From Chryseobacterium luquanense (GTDB taxonomy: Bacteria; Bacteroidota; Bacteroidia; Flavobacteriales; Weeksellaceae), in the NCBI RefSeq assembly GCF_026460945.1, contig NZ_JAOVZV010000003.1, forward strand, positions 124,001-188,000: 64,000 nucleotides of DNA. The letters run 5' to 3'. Under the pieces are notes generated by a model. That model worked only from the letters and a program-made list of their open reading frames with translations, had not been told where the DNA came from and searched no databases. A program made the position numbers and the translations under genes. Shown one piece after another: positions 44,406 through 51,818 of this stretch (position 1 is its first letter; every line of letters begins with the position of its first letter).

Positions 44406-44538
44406 CCGATAACAAGGGTTTTGCAATAGTGGGGCGAAACTTCAAAATTCAACAGTTGTTCTTCGGTTCAACTTTTGTGCAAAATTGAAGTTTCGTGCTT
44501 CGATTGCCCCACCATCGCAAAGCCCCAAAACGTTAGCT
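44406..44538 (+). repeat. attC-like site 1
   Basis: A 133-bp imperfect inverted repeat from CCGATAAC (44406-44413) to GTTAGCT (44532-44538). The arms GGGTTTTGCAATAGTGGGGC and GCCCCACCATCGCAAAGCCC pair with G-T wobbles. CCGATAAC matches the complement of the cassette 1 start (GTTAGCGG) at 7 of 8 positions. It is nearly identical to site 2. Confidence 0.82.
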
Positions 44539-44546
44539 GATATTCT

Positions 44547-45779
44547 ATGAGAAACATACTGATAATACCTTTGATAATTTTCACATCACTTTCGCTAAAT
44601 GCCCAAAAGAAAATATTCAACAAAGAAAATCAACTTCAAAAAATTGTTGATAATAACAAAAAAGAATTAGGAGATTGGAAATATGATTATACAGACTCTT
44701 TTGATTCCTTATACGTTATAGGAAAAGAAAAAATTAATAATCAAAACAAGAATGGCGCTTGGGAAGCCTACTATACAACAGGAAAACTACATTCAAAAGG
44801 TGTTTATAAAAACAATAAAAAAGATGGCTTTTGGGAACGATACGACAAAGATAATATACTGATAGATTCTGGAAACTACAAAAACGGATTAAAAAATGGA
44901 GAATGGATTTCCAACCACAAATATGAAAATAAACTGGAAGAGAAAAGCAATTTCGTTTCAGATACATTGGATGGGAATTATGAAAAATATTTTCAAAACG
45001 GAAATTTGGAAATGAAAGGAAACCATATAAAAGGATTTAAAGATGGTAAATGGTTGTTTTATCATCAAAATGGGCAATTGGAGGAAGAAATTACTTTTGC
45101 AAACCACGAAAAACACGGTTTATATAAATCATTTCACGATAATGGTGTTCCATTTCTTACCGGACAATATGAAAATGGGGGAAAAATTGGAACTTGGACC
45201 TATTATGACAGAGAAAATATTTTAGGATATTCTGCAATCTATAAAGATAGTTTTTTAGAAAAAAAATATTTTTATGCCAATGGCAAAATAAAGCGAATAG
45301 ATAATTATAAATTCGGAAAAGACATTGAAGAATATTGTAAATATTATAAAGTCATAGAAGATTGTCCGTTTTCTAAAAACGGAGAATACATCGAATATTT
45401 TGAAGACGGAAAAGTTAGCGTAACCTATTTTTATAAAAATGGATTGAAAGAGGGACTTTACATTGGCTATCATCCAAACGGAAAAAAAGCTGTTGAAGGA
45501 AGCTACACCAAAGACGAGAAACAAAATGAATGGAAACGTTTTTACGAAAACGGAAAATTAATAGAAAAGGGCGTTTTTGTCGATTCACGCGAACAAGGAG
45601 AATGGGAATACTATCACGAAAACGGAAATTTATATTGTTTAGGAGCGTTTAAAAATGGAAACAAAGATGGAAAATGGGTCTATTATGACTCTAAAAATCC
45701 TAAAATAATTAAAGAAACCCTAACCTTTTCAAACGGTTATGAGATTGGTGGACCCATTCCGACTTCAACTCCAAGATAA
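44547..45779 (+). CDS. Cassette 2: exported MORN/YwqK-type repeat protein
   Basis: A 410-residue protein with a signal peptide ('ILIIPLIIFTSLSLNAQ') followed by about 14 repeats of 22-24 residues built on 'G.W..Y..NG.L...G.Y.NGK..G', for example 'NGAWEAYYTTGKLHSKGVYK' and 'QGEWEYYHENGNLYCLGAF'. This is the MORN_2 repeat of proteins annotated as YwqK-family antitoxins. The name implies a toxin partner, but none is encoded in this cassette, and the signal peptide suggests an envelope or outer-membrane-facing role. It starts 14 nt after the core site and stops 8 nt before the next repeat. Confidence 0.85.
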   Translation: MRNILIIPLIIFTSLSLNAQKKIFNKENQLQKIVDNNKKELGDWKYDYTDSFDSLYVIGKEKINNQNKNGAWEAYYTTGKLHSKGVYKNNKKDGFWERYDKDNILIDSGNYKNGLKNGEWISNHKYENKLEEKSNFVSDTLDGNYEKYFQNGNLEMKGNHIKGFKDGKWLFYHQNGQLEEEITFANHEKHGLYKSFHDNGVPFLTGQYENGGKIGTWTYYDRENILGYSAIYKDSFLEKKYFYANGKIKRIDNYKFGKDIEEYCKYYKVIEDCPFSKNGEYIEYFEDGKVSVTYFYKNGLKEGLYIGYHPNGKKAVEGSYTKDEKQNEWKRFYENGKLIEKGVFVDSREQGEWEYYHENGNLYCLGAFKNGNKDGKWVYYDSKNPKIIKETLTFSNGYEIGGPIPTSTPR

Positions 45780-45787
45780 AGAACATC

Positions 45788-45919
45788 AGCTAACAAGGGT
45801 TTTGCAATAGTGGGGCGAAACTGCAAAGTTCAACAGTTGTTCTTCGGTTCAACTTTTGTGCAAAATTGAAGTTTTGTGCTTCGATTTCCCCACCATCGCA
45901 AAGCCCCGAAACGTTAGTT
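45788..45919 (+). repeat. attC-like site 2
   Basis: A 132-bp repeat from AGCTAAC (45788-45794) to GTTAGTT (45913-45919). The ten bases 45785-45794 (ATCAGCTAAC) are the exact complement of the first ten bases of its own cassette at 44532-44541. The body is nearly identical to site 1, including the GTGGGGC/CCCCAC arm pair. Confidence 0.85.
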
Positions 45920-45968
45920 GCAATTTTACAAACCAACTACAAAAACAAACAAAATTAGACATTAAACG

Positions 45969-47132
45969 ATGAAATTAAAAAAAACACTATTATTTCTGAT
46001 CTTTGCTATAATTCTATACTTAGGAATTGGTGCGTTGCTTCTATATACTGAAACAATTCAAAGATTGTATATTTTTCCTGGTTGGTCAATAAAACACGGT
46101 AATACAGATGAAGATAATTCAACAGTTAATTCTGACGGTCCAATTATTATTTATGACAATGCCAAAATATTAAGCTATCAAATTTTTCCAAAAGACACTT
46201 TATTTATAACTAGCAAGGTTGAAATTAATAAACAAGACACTTTAACTTGTTATGTTGATGAAACAAAAGATACATTCAAATTTCAATTAAAAGATACTTT
46301 GCTAATTGAACCAACGGAATATAGCTTACCTAATAAAATGCTTGTCATTTCTGACATTGAAGGAAATTTTAAGGGTTTTAAATCAATATTATTAGGAAAT
46401 AAAATCATTGATAATCAACTGAATTGGACATTCGGAAATAATCACTTGGTTTTAGTCGGAGATTTTTTTGACAGAGGATTGAATATTACTGAATGTCTAT
46501 GGTTGATTTACAAATTGGAAAAAGAAGCCGAAAAACAAGGCGGAAAAGTACATTTTATTTTAGGAAATCACGAAATAATGAACCTAAAAGGAGAATTAAA
46601 ATATGTTCGAGATAAATACCACGAAAATGCAGACACTTTAAAATTAGACTATGAAAAATGGTATACAAATAATACTGAATTAGGCAGATGGTTAAGAACA
46701 AAAAATGGCGTTGAAAAAATTGGTGATTTTCTATTTTTTCACGCAGGTATTAGAAAAGATTTTCCTGAAAAATACAGTTTAAAAGAAATCAACGACAATA
46801 TAAGAAAAACAATAGATACAAATTTTGAGAAAAGTAAAAAACGAGATGATATTTTTATAGGAAATGAAAGTCCGCTTTGGTATCGTGGTATAGCAAAAGA
46901 AGATGAGAACCAAAAGGATATCGAAAAAACGCTAACAAAATATAAGGCTTCAAAAATGATTATCGGACATACGATTTTCGATCAAATTCAATTCTTGTAT
47001 CATCAAAAAGTTATTGCAATTGACTTGGAGCACAAAGAAAATTCTGACAAAGGAAAAATGTTTGCTCTTTGGTTTGAAAAAAACGACTTCAAAATAACTG
47101 ACCAAAATGGAACTAAAACAGCATTGAAATAA
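45969..47132 (+). CDS. Cassette 3: membrane-anchored PPP-like metallophosphoesterase
   Basis: A 387-residue protein with an N-terminal helix ('TLLFLIFAIILYLGIGALLLY') and a catalytic domain outside the cytoplasm at about residues 125-360. The motifs in order are 'LVISDIEGNFKGF', 'LVGDFFDRGLN', 'FILGNHEIMN', 'FFHAGI' and 'IGHTIFD', the order of PPP-type/Shewanella-like protein phosphatases. The first motif has Glu where the family usually has His (D-x-H), a change at a metal ligand. The substrate is unknown. It is bounded by attC-like sites 2 and 3. Confidence 0.86.
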   Translation: MKLKKTLLFLIFAIILYLGIGALLLYTETIQRLYIFPGWSIKHGNTDEDNSTVNSDGPIIIYDNAKILSYQIFPKDTLFITSKVEINKQDTLTCYVDETKDTFKFQLKDTLLIEPTEYSLPNKMLVISDIEGNFKGFKSILLGNKIIDNQLNWTFGNNHLVLVGDFFDRGLNITECLWLIYKLEKEAEKQGGKVHFILGNHEIMNLKGELKYVRDKYHENADTLKLDYEKWYTNNTELGRWLRTKNGVEKIGDFLFFHAGIRKDFPEKYSLKEINDNIRKTIDTNFEKSKKRDDIFIGNESPLWYRGIAKEDENQKDIEKTLTKYKASKMIIGHTIFDQIQFLYHQKVIAIDLEHKENSDKGKMFALWFEKNDFKITDQNGTKTALK

Positions 47133-47141
47133 AAAAACTGC

Positions 47142-47274
47142 CACCAACAAGGGTTTTGCGTCAGGCGGACTGAAGTGCAAAACTCAACGGCAGTTTTTCA
47201 ATTGAAATTTAGTAATAATACCGGCTTTTGTGCTTCGATTTTCCGCCCGAACACAAAGCCCTGAAACGTTAGCC
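47142..47274 (+). repeat. attC-like site 3
   Basis: A 133-bp repeat from CACCAAC (47142-47148) to GTTAGCC (47268-47274). The inner arms have changed together relative to sites 1 and 2: GTCAGGCGGA on the left and TCCGCCCGAAC on the right. The first arm complements its cassette start (GTTAGTTGC) with two mismatches in nine. The GTGCTTCGATT block is kept. Confidence 0.78.
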
Positions 47275-47297
47275 GTAATTTTAAAAAGAAACCACAT

Positions 47298-47690
47298 ATG
47301 ATTGAATGGAGTATATTTCTTATTTCTGAAAAACTAAAAATTTATCAAAGATTTGAGGGAGAAATAAGATTCGGACCTAAATATTTACAACTTAAAACTG
47401 AACCAAATATTCAGGAATTTTATGGAAAAATTTTTGGAGATTGGTTTTATAAAACTTCAGATGGCATTTTTTTACAAGAATGGAGTTCACTTCAATATGC
47501 TAATTCAAATTTAATTTACATTGATTTTAAAGAACTGAAATCTATAACATTACAGAAAAATATAGAATCTGTATTTTGGAATATGTCAGAAGATAACAAG
47601 TATTACAATTTGAATATCAACACTAATTTTATTGAAATTCGTATAAATAAAGATGTGATTAATAAAAAGTATACCACAAATGATTTATGA
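47298..47690 (+). CDS. Cassette 4, first gene: hypothetical protein
   Basis: A 130-residue cytoplasmic protein with alternating strands and aromatic residues, no motif recognised. It begins 29 nt after the core site and overlaps the second gene of the cassette by 11 nt, so the two are co-translated and probably act together. Two-gene cassettes of this form are often toxin-antitoxin or similar pairs in integrons, but nothing in the sequence proves that here. Confidence 0.68.
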   Translation: MIEWSIFLISEKLKIYQRFEGEIRFGPKYLQLKTEPNIQEFYGKIFGDWFYKTSDGIFLQEWSSLQYANSNLIYIDFKELKSITLQKNIESVFWNMSEDNKYYNLNINTNFIEIRINKDVINKKYTTNDL

Positions 47691-48192
47691 CTATTGTAAT
47701 TCAAACATTAAGGATAATTTAATTCTTAGTTGTGAGATCAAGAATTTACAAAAAATTCATTCTTATAGTTTGCAAAATGATGAAATGAAAGTAGCGATTT
47801 TTAAATGTAAAAATTGTAATGGAATATGGAAACAAACGACATTTAACAATTTCACAAAATGGTTGCAAATTGGAGAAGTTACAGTTAATCAGGAAGACTA
47901 TATTCCTTATGACTCTTCTGGATACTATCCTATTGAATATTTTGAAATTGAAGAAGTTTATGATTATGACAATTCTATCTTTTGTGGACATCCTAAAGAA
48001 ACAAAATTATATCGGGGATTAACTTGTTCGCCTAAAGCCCTAAAACTAATTGAAAAAATTAATGAAATAGAAGTAATTGGTTGGAAAACTAAAACTGAAA
48101 TTTTTGTGTGTTCCAAATGCCAAACAAAATGGGAAATAACTGAAGAATTTGATACTCAACACGGATATGCTAAAACAGCAAAAAAGATATAA
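47680..48192 (+). CDS. Cassette 4, second gene: zinc-ribbon-like protein
   Basis: A 170-residue protein with two CxxC pairs far apart, 'FKCKNCNGIW' (about residues 42-48) and 'VCSKCQTKWEI' (about 149-155), suggesting a zinc ribbon closed by the two halves. Acidic Tyr-rich sequence lies between ('YDSSGYYPIEYFEIEEVYDYD'). The family was not recognised. It stops 7 nt before the attC-like site. Cassette 1 also encodes a CxxC zinc-ribbon protein, without other visible similarity. Confidence 0.7.
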   Translation: MIYDYCNSNIKDNLILSCEIKNLQKIHSYSLQNDEMKVAIFKCKNCNGIWKQTTFNNFTKWLQIGEVTVNQEDYIPYDSSGYYPIEYFEIEEVYDYDNSIFCGHPKETKLYRGLTCSPKALKLIEKINEIEVIGWKTKTEIFVCSKCQTKWEITEEFDTQHGYAKTAKKI

Positions 48193-48199
48193 AAACTGC

Positions 48200-48330
48200 G
48201 GCTAACAAGGGCTTTGCAATAGTGGGCGGAAAGTCTAAAATTCGCGTTTTGCGCTTCGATTAAAATTGTATTTTAGTTGAAAGTTTCTGCATCGGTTTGC
48301 CCATCATCACAAGGCTCCGAACCGTTAGCA
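48200..48330 (+). repeat. attC-like site 4
   Basis: A 131-bp repeat from GGCTAAC (48200-48206) to GTTAGCA (48324-48330). CGGCTAAC is the exact complement of the cassette 4 start GTTAGCCG (47268-47275). The arms GGGCTTTGCAATAGTGGGC and GCCCATCATCACAAGGCTCC pair with several G-T wobbles. It is the most divergent intact copy. Confidence 0.8.
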
Positions 48331-48348
48331 TAAATTTTAAACAAACAT

Positions 48349-49149
48349 ATGTTACAAATGAAATTGATTATATTTTTTCTCGGAATTTCTACCTTTTGCT
48401 TCTCGCAAAAATTTAGTTTTATTTACGAAACAAAATACAAACTGAATCCGGAAAAACTAGACGATGTTAATTCCAGTAGTATGATTTTAGATTTAAAAAA
48501 TAATACTTCAATTTTTAGAGATTTACAAGACAAAAACTCTGATTCAGTAAAATTGAATAATGGAAACGGAAGATATAAAATGGGTGTTGAAAATCAATTC
48601 TATATTAAAAAGAATCTTGCTCAAAAAAGAATTGAAAAAGTAATAACTTATTTGGGAACAGATTATCTTCTTCCCATTGATGAAATATTAAATTGGAAAA
48701 TAACTTCCGAACAAAAAATGATTGGAAAATATAAATCTCAAAAAGCAGAAACAACTTATGGAGGAAGAAACTGGATTGCTTGGTTTACTACAGAATTACC
48801 TTTCAGCGATGGGCCATATGTTTTCAATGGTTTACCCGGACTGATTGTTTCTATTCAAGATTTAAACAATGAACATTCATTTAATTTGATAGAAGTCAAA
48901 AAAGGCGGGAATCTATTTGACGTACGTACAAAACCAATAAAAATTGATTGGGAAAAATATGAAACACTTGCAAAATCATTTTTTAACGATCCTTATGATA
49001 TAAATACAAAATTGGCAATGGGAAAAACAGTTACATTTACCGGCCCGAATGGTATTGCAATGGATATTTCAGTAAAGACTAAAGAAATGCAAAAAAATAT
49101 TTTGCAAAAAAATAATCCAATTGAATTAAATCATAAAATAGATTATTAA
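48349..49149 (+). CDS. Cassette 5: GLPGLI family protein
   Basis: A 266-residue exported protein with a signal peptide ('LIIFFLGISTFCFSQ'), a beta-rich body and the diagnostic 'FNGLPGLIVSIQD' near residue 163. GLPGLI proteins are confined to Bacteroidetes, often occur as multiple paralogues, and have no known function. An ATG at 48358 would give a tighter signal peptide ('MKLIIFFLG') and is equally possible. It follows attC-like site 4, but its own 3' repeat is decayed. Confidence 0.85.
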   Translation: MLQMKLIIFFLGISTFCFSQKFSFIYETKYKLNPEKLDDVNSSSMILDLKNNTSIFRDLQDKNSDSVKLNNGNGRYKMGVENQFYIKKNLAQKRIEKVITYLGTDYLLPIDEILNWKITSEQKMIGKYKSQKAETTYGGRNWIAWFTTELPFSDGPYVFNGLPGLIVSIQDLNNEHSFNLIEVKKGGNLFDVRTKPIKIDWEKYETLAKSFFNDPYDINTKLAMGKTVTFTGPNGIAMDISVKTKEMQKNILQKNNPIELNHKIDY

Positions 49150-49158
49150 TAAAAATTC

Positions 49159-49240
49159 TGCTATTATGGTATTTCCAAATACAGGATTAAAAATTTCAGC
49201 CAAATCCAGCCCGCACTTCGCCAATATATTTTCGTTAGAT
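49159..49240 (+). repeat. Possible decayed attC-like site 5
   Basis: The sequence TGCTATTATGG (49159-49169), just after the GLPGLI stop, keeps the cassette-specific TGCTA expected from the cassette 5 start (GTTAGCA) and the trailing GG but has lost AAC. About 65 nt later a GCCCG segment is followed by CGTTAGAT (49233-49240). It is shorter (82 nt) than the intact sites, and the arms no longer pair well. Confidence 0.35.
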
Positions 49241-49310
49241 TGAATAACAAGCTTAGTCCGAGTAAAAACACCATAGTTAATAATTTCATTTTTATAAATT
49301 TATCAAAAAC

Positions 49311-49338
49311 AAAATCCAGATCAATAAATCTGGATTTT
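49311..49338 (+). terminator. Terminator at the right end of the cassette array
   Basis: A perfect 11-bp stem, AAAATCCAGAT (49311-49321) with ATCTGGATTTT (49328-49338), loop CAATAA, is followed by T on the + strand. It would end transcripts read through the cassettes. Confidence 0.75.
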
Positions 49339-49420
49339 TGCTTGAAATACATTCTGATAAAATGCATTTCGACAATATAATGATGTATGAAAGTTTGGTG
49401 TTTTAATGAAAGACTTCTCA

Positions 49421-49513
49421 CCTAGCCCGGATTGCAACGTCATCCTTTTTCCAGATTGGATTTGCAAAAAAGCGGTGGCGAAAAAGATACAGTGGAAAGC
49501 CGGAAATAGCTCC
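49421..49513. repeat. Flavobacterial interspersed repeat or structured RNA
   Basis: Begins CCTAGCCCGGATTGCAACG and ends GGAAAGCCGGAAATAGCTCC, with ATCCTTTTT (49442-49450) able to pair with AAAAAGAT near 49481-49488. From memory, this 'TAGCCC...GGAAATAGCTCC' unit is a very frequent intergenic element in Flavobacteriia and may correspond to the Flavo-1 RNA motif; the link is not certain. It lies 8 nt beyond the stop of the next minus-strand gene. Confidence 0.55.
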
Positions 49514-49520
49514 TAAAAAA

Positions 49521-50219
49521 TCAGTTGCAAACCGTAAGGAAAGTCTGGTTTCTCATGTGAATTCTCATCATCGCTTCAGAGCGGAGTTCGCTGTAAATAC
49601 TCAGTTCAAAAGATTCAACTGCTTTCAACTTAAAATCGATAAAATCTGCAATTCTCACGACCGAAAAATAGAAATTTCTGTACAAAGCCATATCGACTGT
49701 ACTTCCAAAATGAGGCAGAAAAGCCTTTAAAAACGGGAGTTTTTTCTGATGTAAATTATAGTCCGGGCAATATCCTGTTTTCTCTTTTGCCGTAATGATT
49801 TCGTAATGATTGATGTAGTTTAAAATCGTCTCATTTTCTTTCATTGAAATTTTATTCTTCTGAAAGTAATGATGAATTCTGTCTAAAATATGTTGGGCAT
49901 ATTCCATCATGCTGATGGTTTTCAACTCAGAAACGTTGTTGATCCCAGTTTTAATTTTTTTTGCATTACTATGATTTATATTGAATGAAATTCCAAAATT
50001 TTCATGGTACGGAAAAAAGAAGTTTTTTACTTGAATCATTGCATCTGCCTGTAATCTGTCTTCGGAAAAATTGTAACACAGATATGGCTTGTATATCGAT
50101 TTCAGATAAAGAAGAAAATCGGTTTCATTGGTATTTTGGTCGTTTTCAAACCATTTTTCAAGATTGTTATAATATTGATTTTCAAATTCTCTGAAACTTA
50201 AGTAAAAAGGGATTTCCAT
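49521..50219 (-). CDS. Hypothetical protein
   Basis: A 232-residue, largely helical cytoplasmic protein starting 'MEIPFYLSFREFENQYYN'. It is rich in Tyr, Phe and His, with no recognisable motif or membrane segment. The ATG at 50219 is preferred over an upstream start that would lie in the leader. It stands alone between the repeat and the terminator of the RND operon. I considered RteC-like regulators but could not find their signature. Confidence 0.65.
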   Translation of the reverse strand: MEIPFYLSFREFENQYYNNLEKWFENDQNTNETDFLLYLKSIYKPYLCYNFSEDRLQADAMIQVKNFFFPYHENFGISFNINHSNAKKIKTGINNVSELKTISMMEYAQHILDRIHHYFQKNKISMKENETILNYINHYEIITAKEKTGYCPDYNLHQKKLPFLKAFLPHFGSTVDMALYRNFYFSVVRIADFIDFKLKAVESFELSIYSELRSEAMMRIHMRNQTFLTVCN

Positions 50220-50308
50220 AGCTCTTAATATTTTATACTGCAAAGCTATAGGTGTAAAGCGTCAAAACTTGACGTGTTTTATTTTGGATTTTAATTTTAT
50301 TAAAAAAA

Positions 50309-50336
50309 AGCCCGGCTCTGAAAACAGAACCGGACT
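50309..50336 (-). terminator. Terminator of the RND efflux operon
   Basis: The stem 50309-50320/50325-50336 (AGCCCGGCTCTG with CAGAACCGGACT, two mismatches) is followed by eight T on the minus strand, 40 nt after the stop. Confidence 0.8.
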
Positions 50337-50375
50337 CCACGATTGAAATAATGATATATGAATAAAAAACCTAAC

Positions 50376-51818
50376 TTATTTCCAGCCGCCGCCTAAACTT
50401 TTGTAAATGTCGACAACGGTACTTAACTGTTTCTCTTTGGCTTCAATCAATTCCATTTTTGCATCTAAAGCGTCTCTTTGGTTTAATAAAACTTCCAGAT
50501 AATCGGCTCTCGAGTTTTTGAAAAGCTGATTGGCAATATCGATGGATTGGTCTAAAGCCTGAGTTTCCTGAGACTTTAACTGATAATACTGATCGATGTT
50601 TTTCACTTTCGACATTAGATTTGAAATATCTAAATAAGCATTCAGAATAGTTTTGTCATATTCATACAAAGCCTGAATCTGTTTTGCATCTGCTGTCTGA
50701 AAATTGGCTTTGATTGCACTTTTGTTGATCAGCGGTCCTGCCAGTTCACCAACTAAACTTGTAGCAATCGACTCAGGTAATTTAACAAGATATGAAGGTT
50801 TAAAAGCCTCTAGACCTAACGTTGCTGAAATTTCCAAAGAAGGATAAAATTCTTTTCTTGCCGCTTCAACGTCTAATTTTGCTGCTTTTAATTCTAATTC
50901 AGCCTGCTTAATATCGGGACGGTTTGCTAATAACTGCGACGGAATTCCGGTATACACTGTTTGCGGAATAATTGACATAAAACTTTCTTTCGTTCTCACG
51001 ATTGGTTGCGGATAACGGCCACAAAGTGCATTGATCTGATTTTCTTTTTCAGTAATCTGTTGACGGAGCGTGTATTCTGTCGCTTTTGATTTTGCCAGTT
51101 CGGCTTCAAACTTTTTCACGGCCAATTCTGTTGCTGCTGCCGCCTGCTTCTGAATTTTAGCAATTTCCAAAGCTCTCGTCTGCAATTTGATATATTGCCG
51201 AATAATATCCAACTGATTATCTAGTGCCAACAATTCATAATAATTATCAGCCACTTCCTCGATCAGATTTGAAAGAACAAAATTCTTTCCTTCCACCGTT
51301 GAAAGATAATGCGCAACGGCAGCATCCTTTTCTGTTCTGAGTTTTTTCCAGATGTCGATTTCCCAATTAGCCATCAAACCACCTTCGAAGTTTCCAAGTG
51401 GATCGGGCATTTCTTTTCCTGGTTCGATTTCAGTGGATGCGTCTCCAGCTCCCGTACTGGTGTAGCGACCTACTTTTTCAACTCCGGCTCCTAATCCAGC
51501 TCTTACGGTTGGAGAAAGTTTTCCTTTTTTAGCAACGACTCCACTTTTGGCAATTTCAATTTCCTGAAGCGTAATCATCAACTCCTGATTGTTTTTCAGA
51601 GAAGTTTCGATTAGACTAACCAAGTTCGGGTCGGTGAAAAACTGTCTCCACGGCGTTGTTCCGCTGTTGGTATTTGCGTCCTGCTGTTCGTTTTGATTAA
51701 AATTTTCAGGAATATTATTTTTTACTTCGTCCTGAATGACGGTTGCCATCGGAGCTTTACAACTCGCCAAAATAAGCGAAACGGTAATGGCTGCAATATA
51801 TTTATTATAAATCTTCAT
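50376..51818 (-). CDS. RND efflux outer-membrane lipoprotein (NodT/OprM family)
   Basis: A 480-residue TolC-family channel. The lipoprotein signal ends 'SLILASCKAP', followed by 'TPWRQFFTDPNLVSLIETSLKNNQEL', which is typical of NodT-type factors, long helical hairpins and two repeats of the outer-membrane efflux domain ('LLANRPDIKQAELELKAAKLDVEAARKEFYPS'). It forms the outer-membrane duct for the permease and adaptor encoded upstream. The start overlaps the end of the permease gene, indicating coupling. An ATG nine bases earlier is also possible. Confidence 0.93.
   Translation of the reverse strand: MKIYNKYIAAITVSLILASCKAPMATVIQDEVKNNIPENFNQNEQQDANTNSGTTPWRQFFTDPNLVSLIETSLKNNQELMITLQEIEIAKSGVVAKKGKLSPTVRAGLGAGVEKVGRYTSTGAGDASTEIEPGKEMPDPLGNFEGGLMANWEIDIWKKLRTEKDAAVAHYLSTVEGKNFVLSNLIEEVADNYYELLALDNQLDIIRQYIKLQTRALEIAKIQKQAAAATELAVKKFEAELAKSKATEYTLRQQITEKENQINALCGRYPQPIVRTKESFMSIIPQTVYTGIPSQLLANRPDIKQAELELKAAKLDVEAARKEFYPSLEISATLGLEAFKPSYLVKLPESIATSLVGELAGPLINKSAIKANFQTADAKQIQALYEYDKTILNAYLDISNLMSKVKNIDQYYQLKSQETQALDQSIDIANQLFKNSRADYLEVLLNQRDALDAKMELIEAKEKQLSTVVDIYKSLGGGWK

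Larger units (their letters stand above)
42921..49240. mobile_element. Integron-like element: recombinase plus five-cassette array
   Basis: An IntI-like tyrosine recombinase gene reads left. A GTTAGC core site (43884-43889) lies beside it, and five cassettes on the + strand each end in a 131-133 bp imperfect inverted repeat finishing in GTTAG (the fifth repeat is decayed). ORFs stop 7-9 nt before each repeat, and starts lie 14-55 nt after the previous core site, the compact layout of integron cassettes. The first arm of each repeat is complementary to the start of its own cassette. There is no transposase. The right limit is set at the last GTTAG-like core and is uncertain. Confidence 0.82.

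Noticed and set aside
44406..48330. The four repeats as CRISPR or transposon ends
   Set aside because: They are spaced 1 kb or more apart with genes between them, have asymmetric arms and GTTAG ends, and no cas or transposase gene is present.
49164..49289. A 41-codon minus-strand reading frame (starts MKLLTMVFLLG) that would encode a small membrane peptide
   Set aside because: It overlaps the decayed attC-like stretch, has no promoter and follows a terminator-like hairpin. Low-complexity AT-rich DNA easily gives such frames.
49521..50219. RteC-like regulator of conjugative transposons
   Set aside because: No RteC signature could be found and no conjugation genes are nearby, so the protein is left unnamed.
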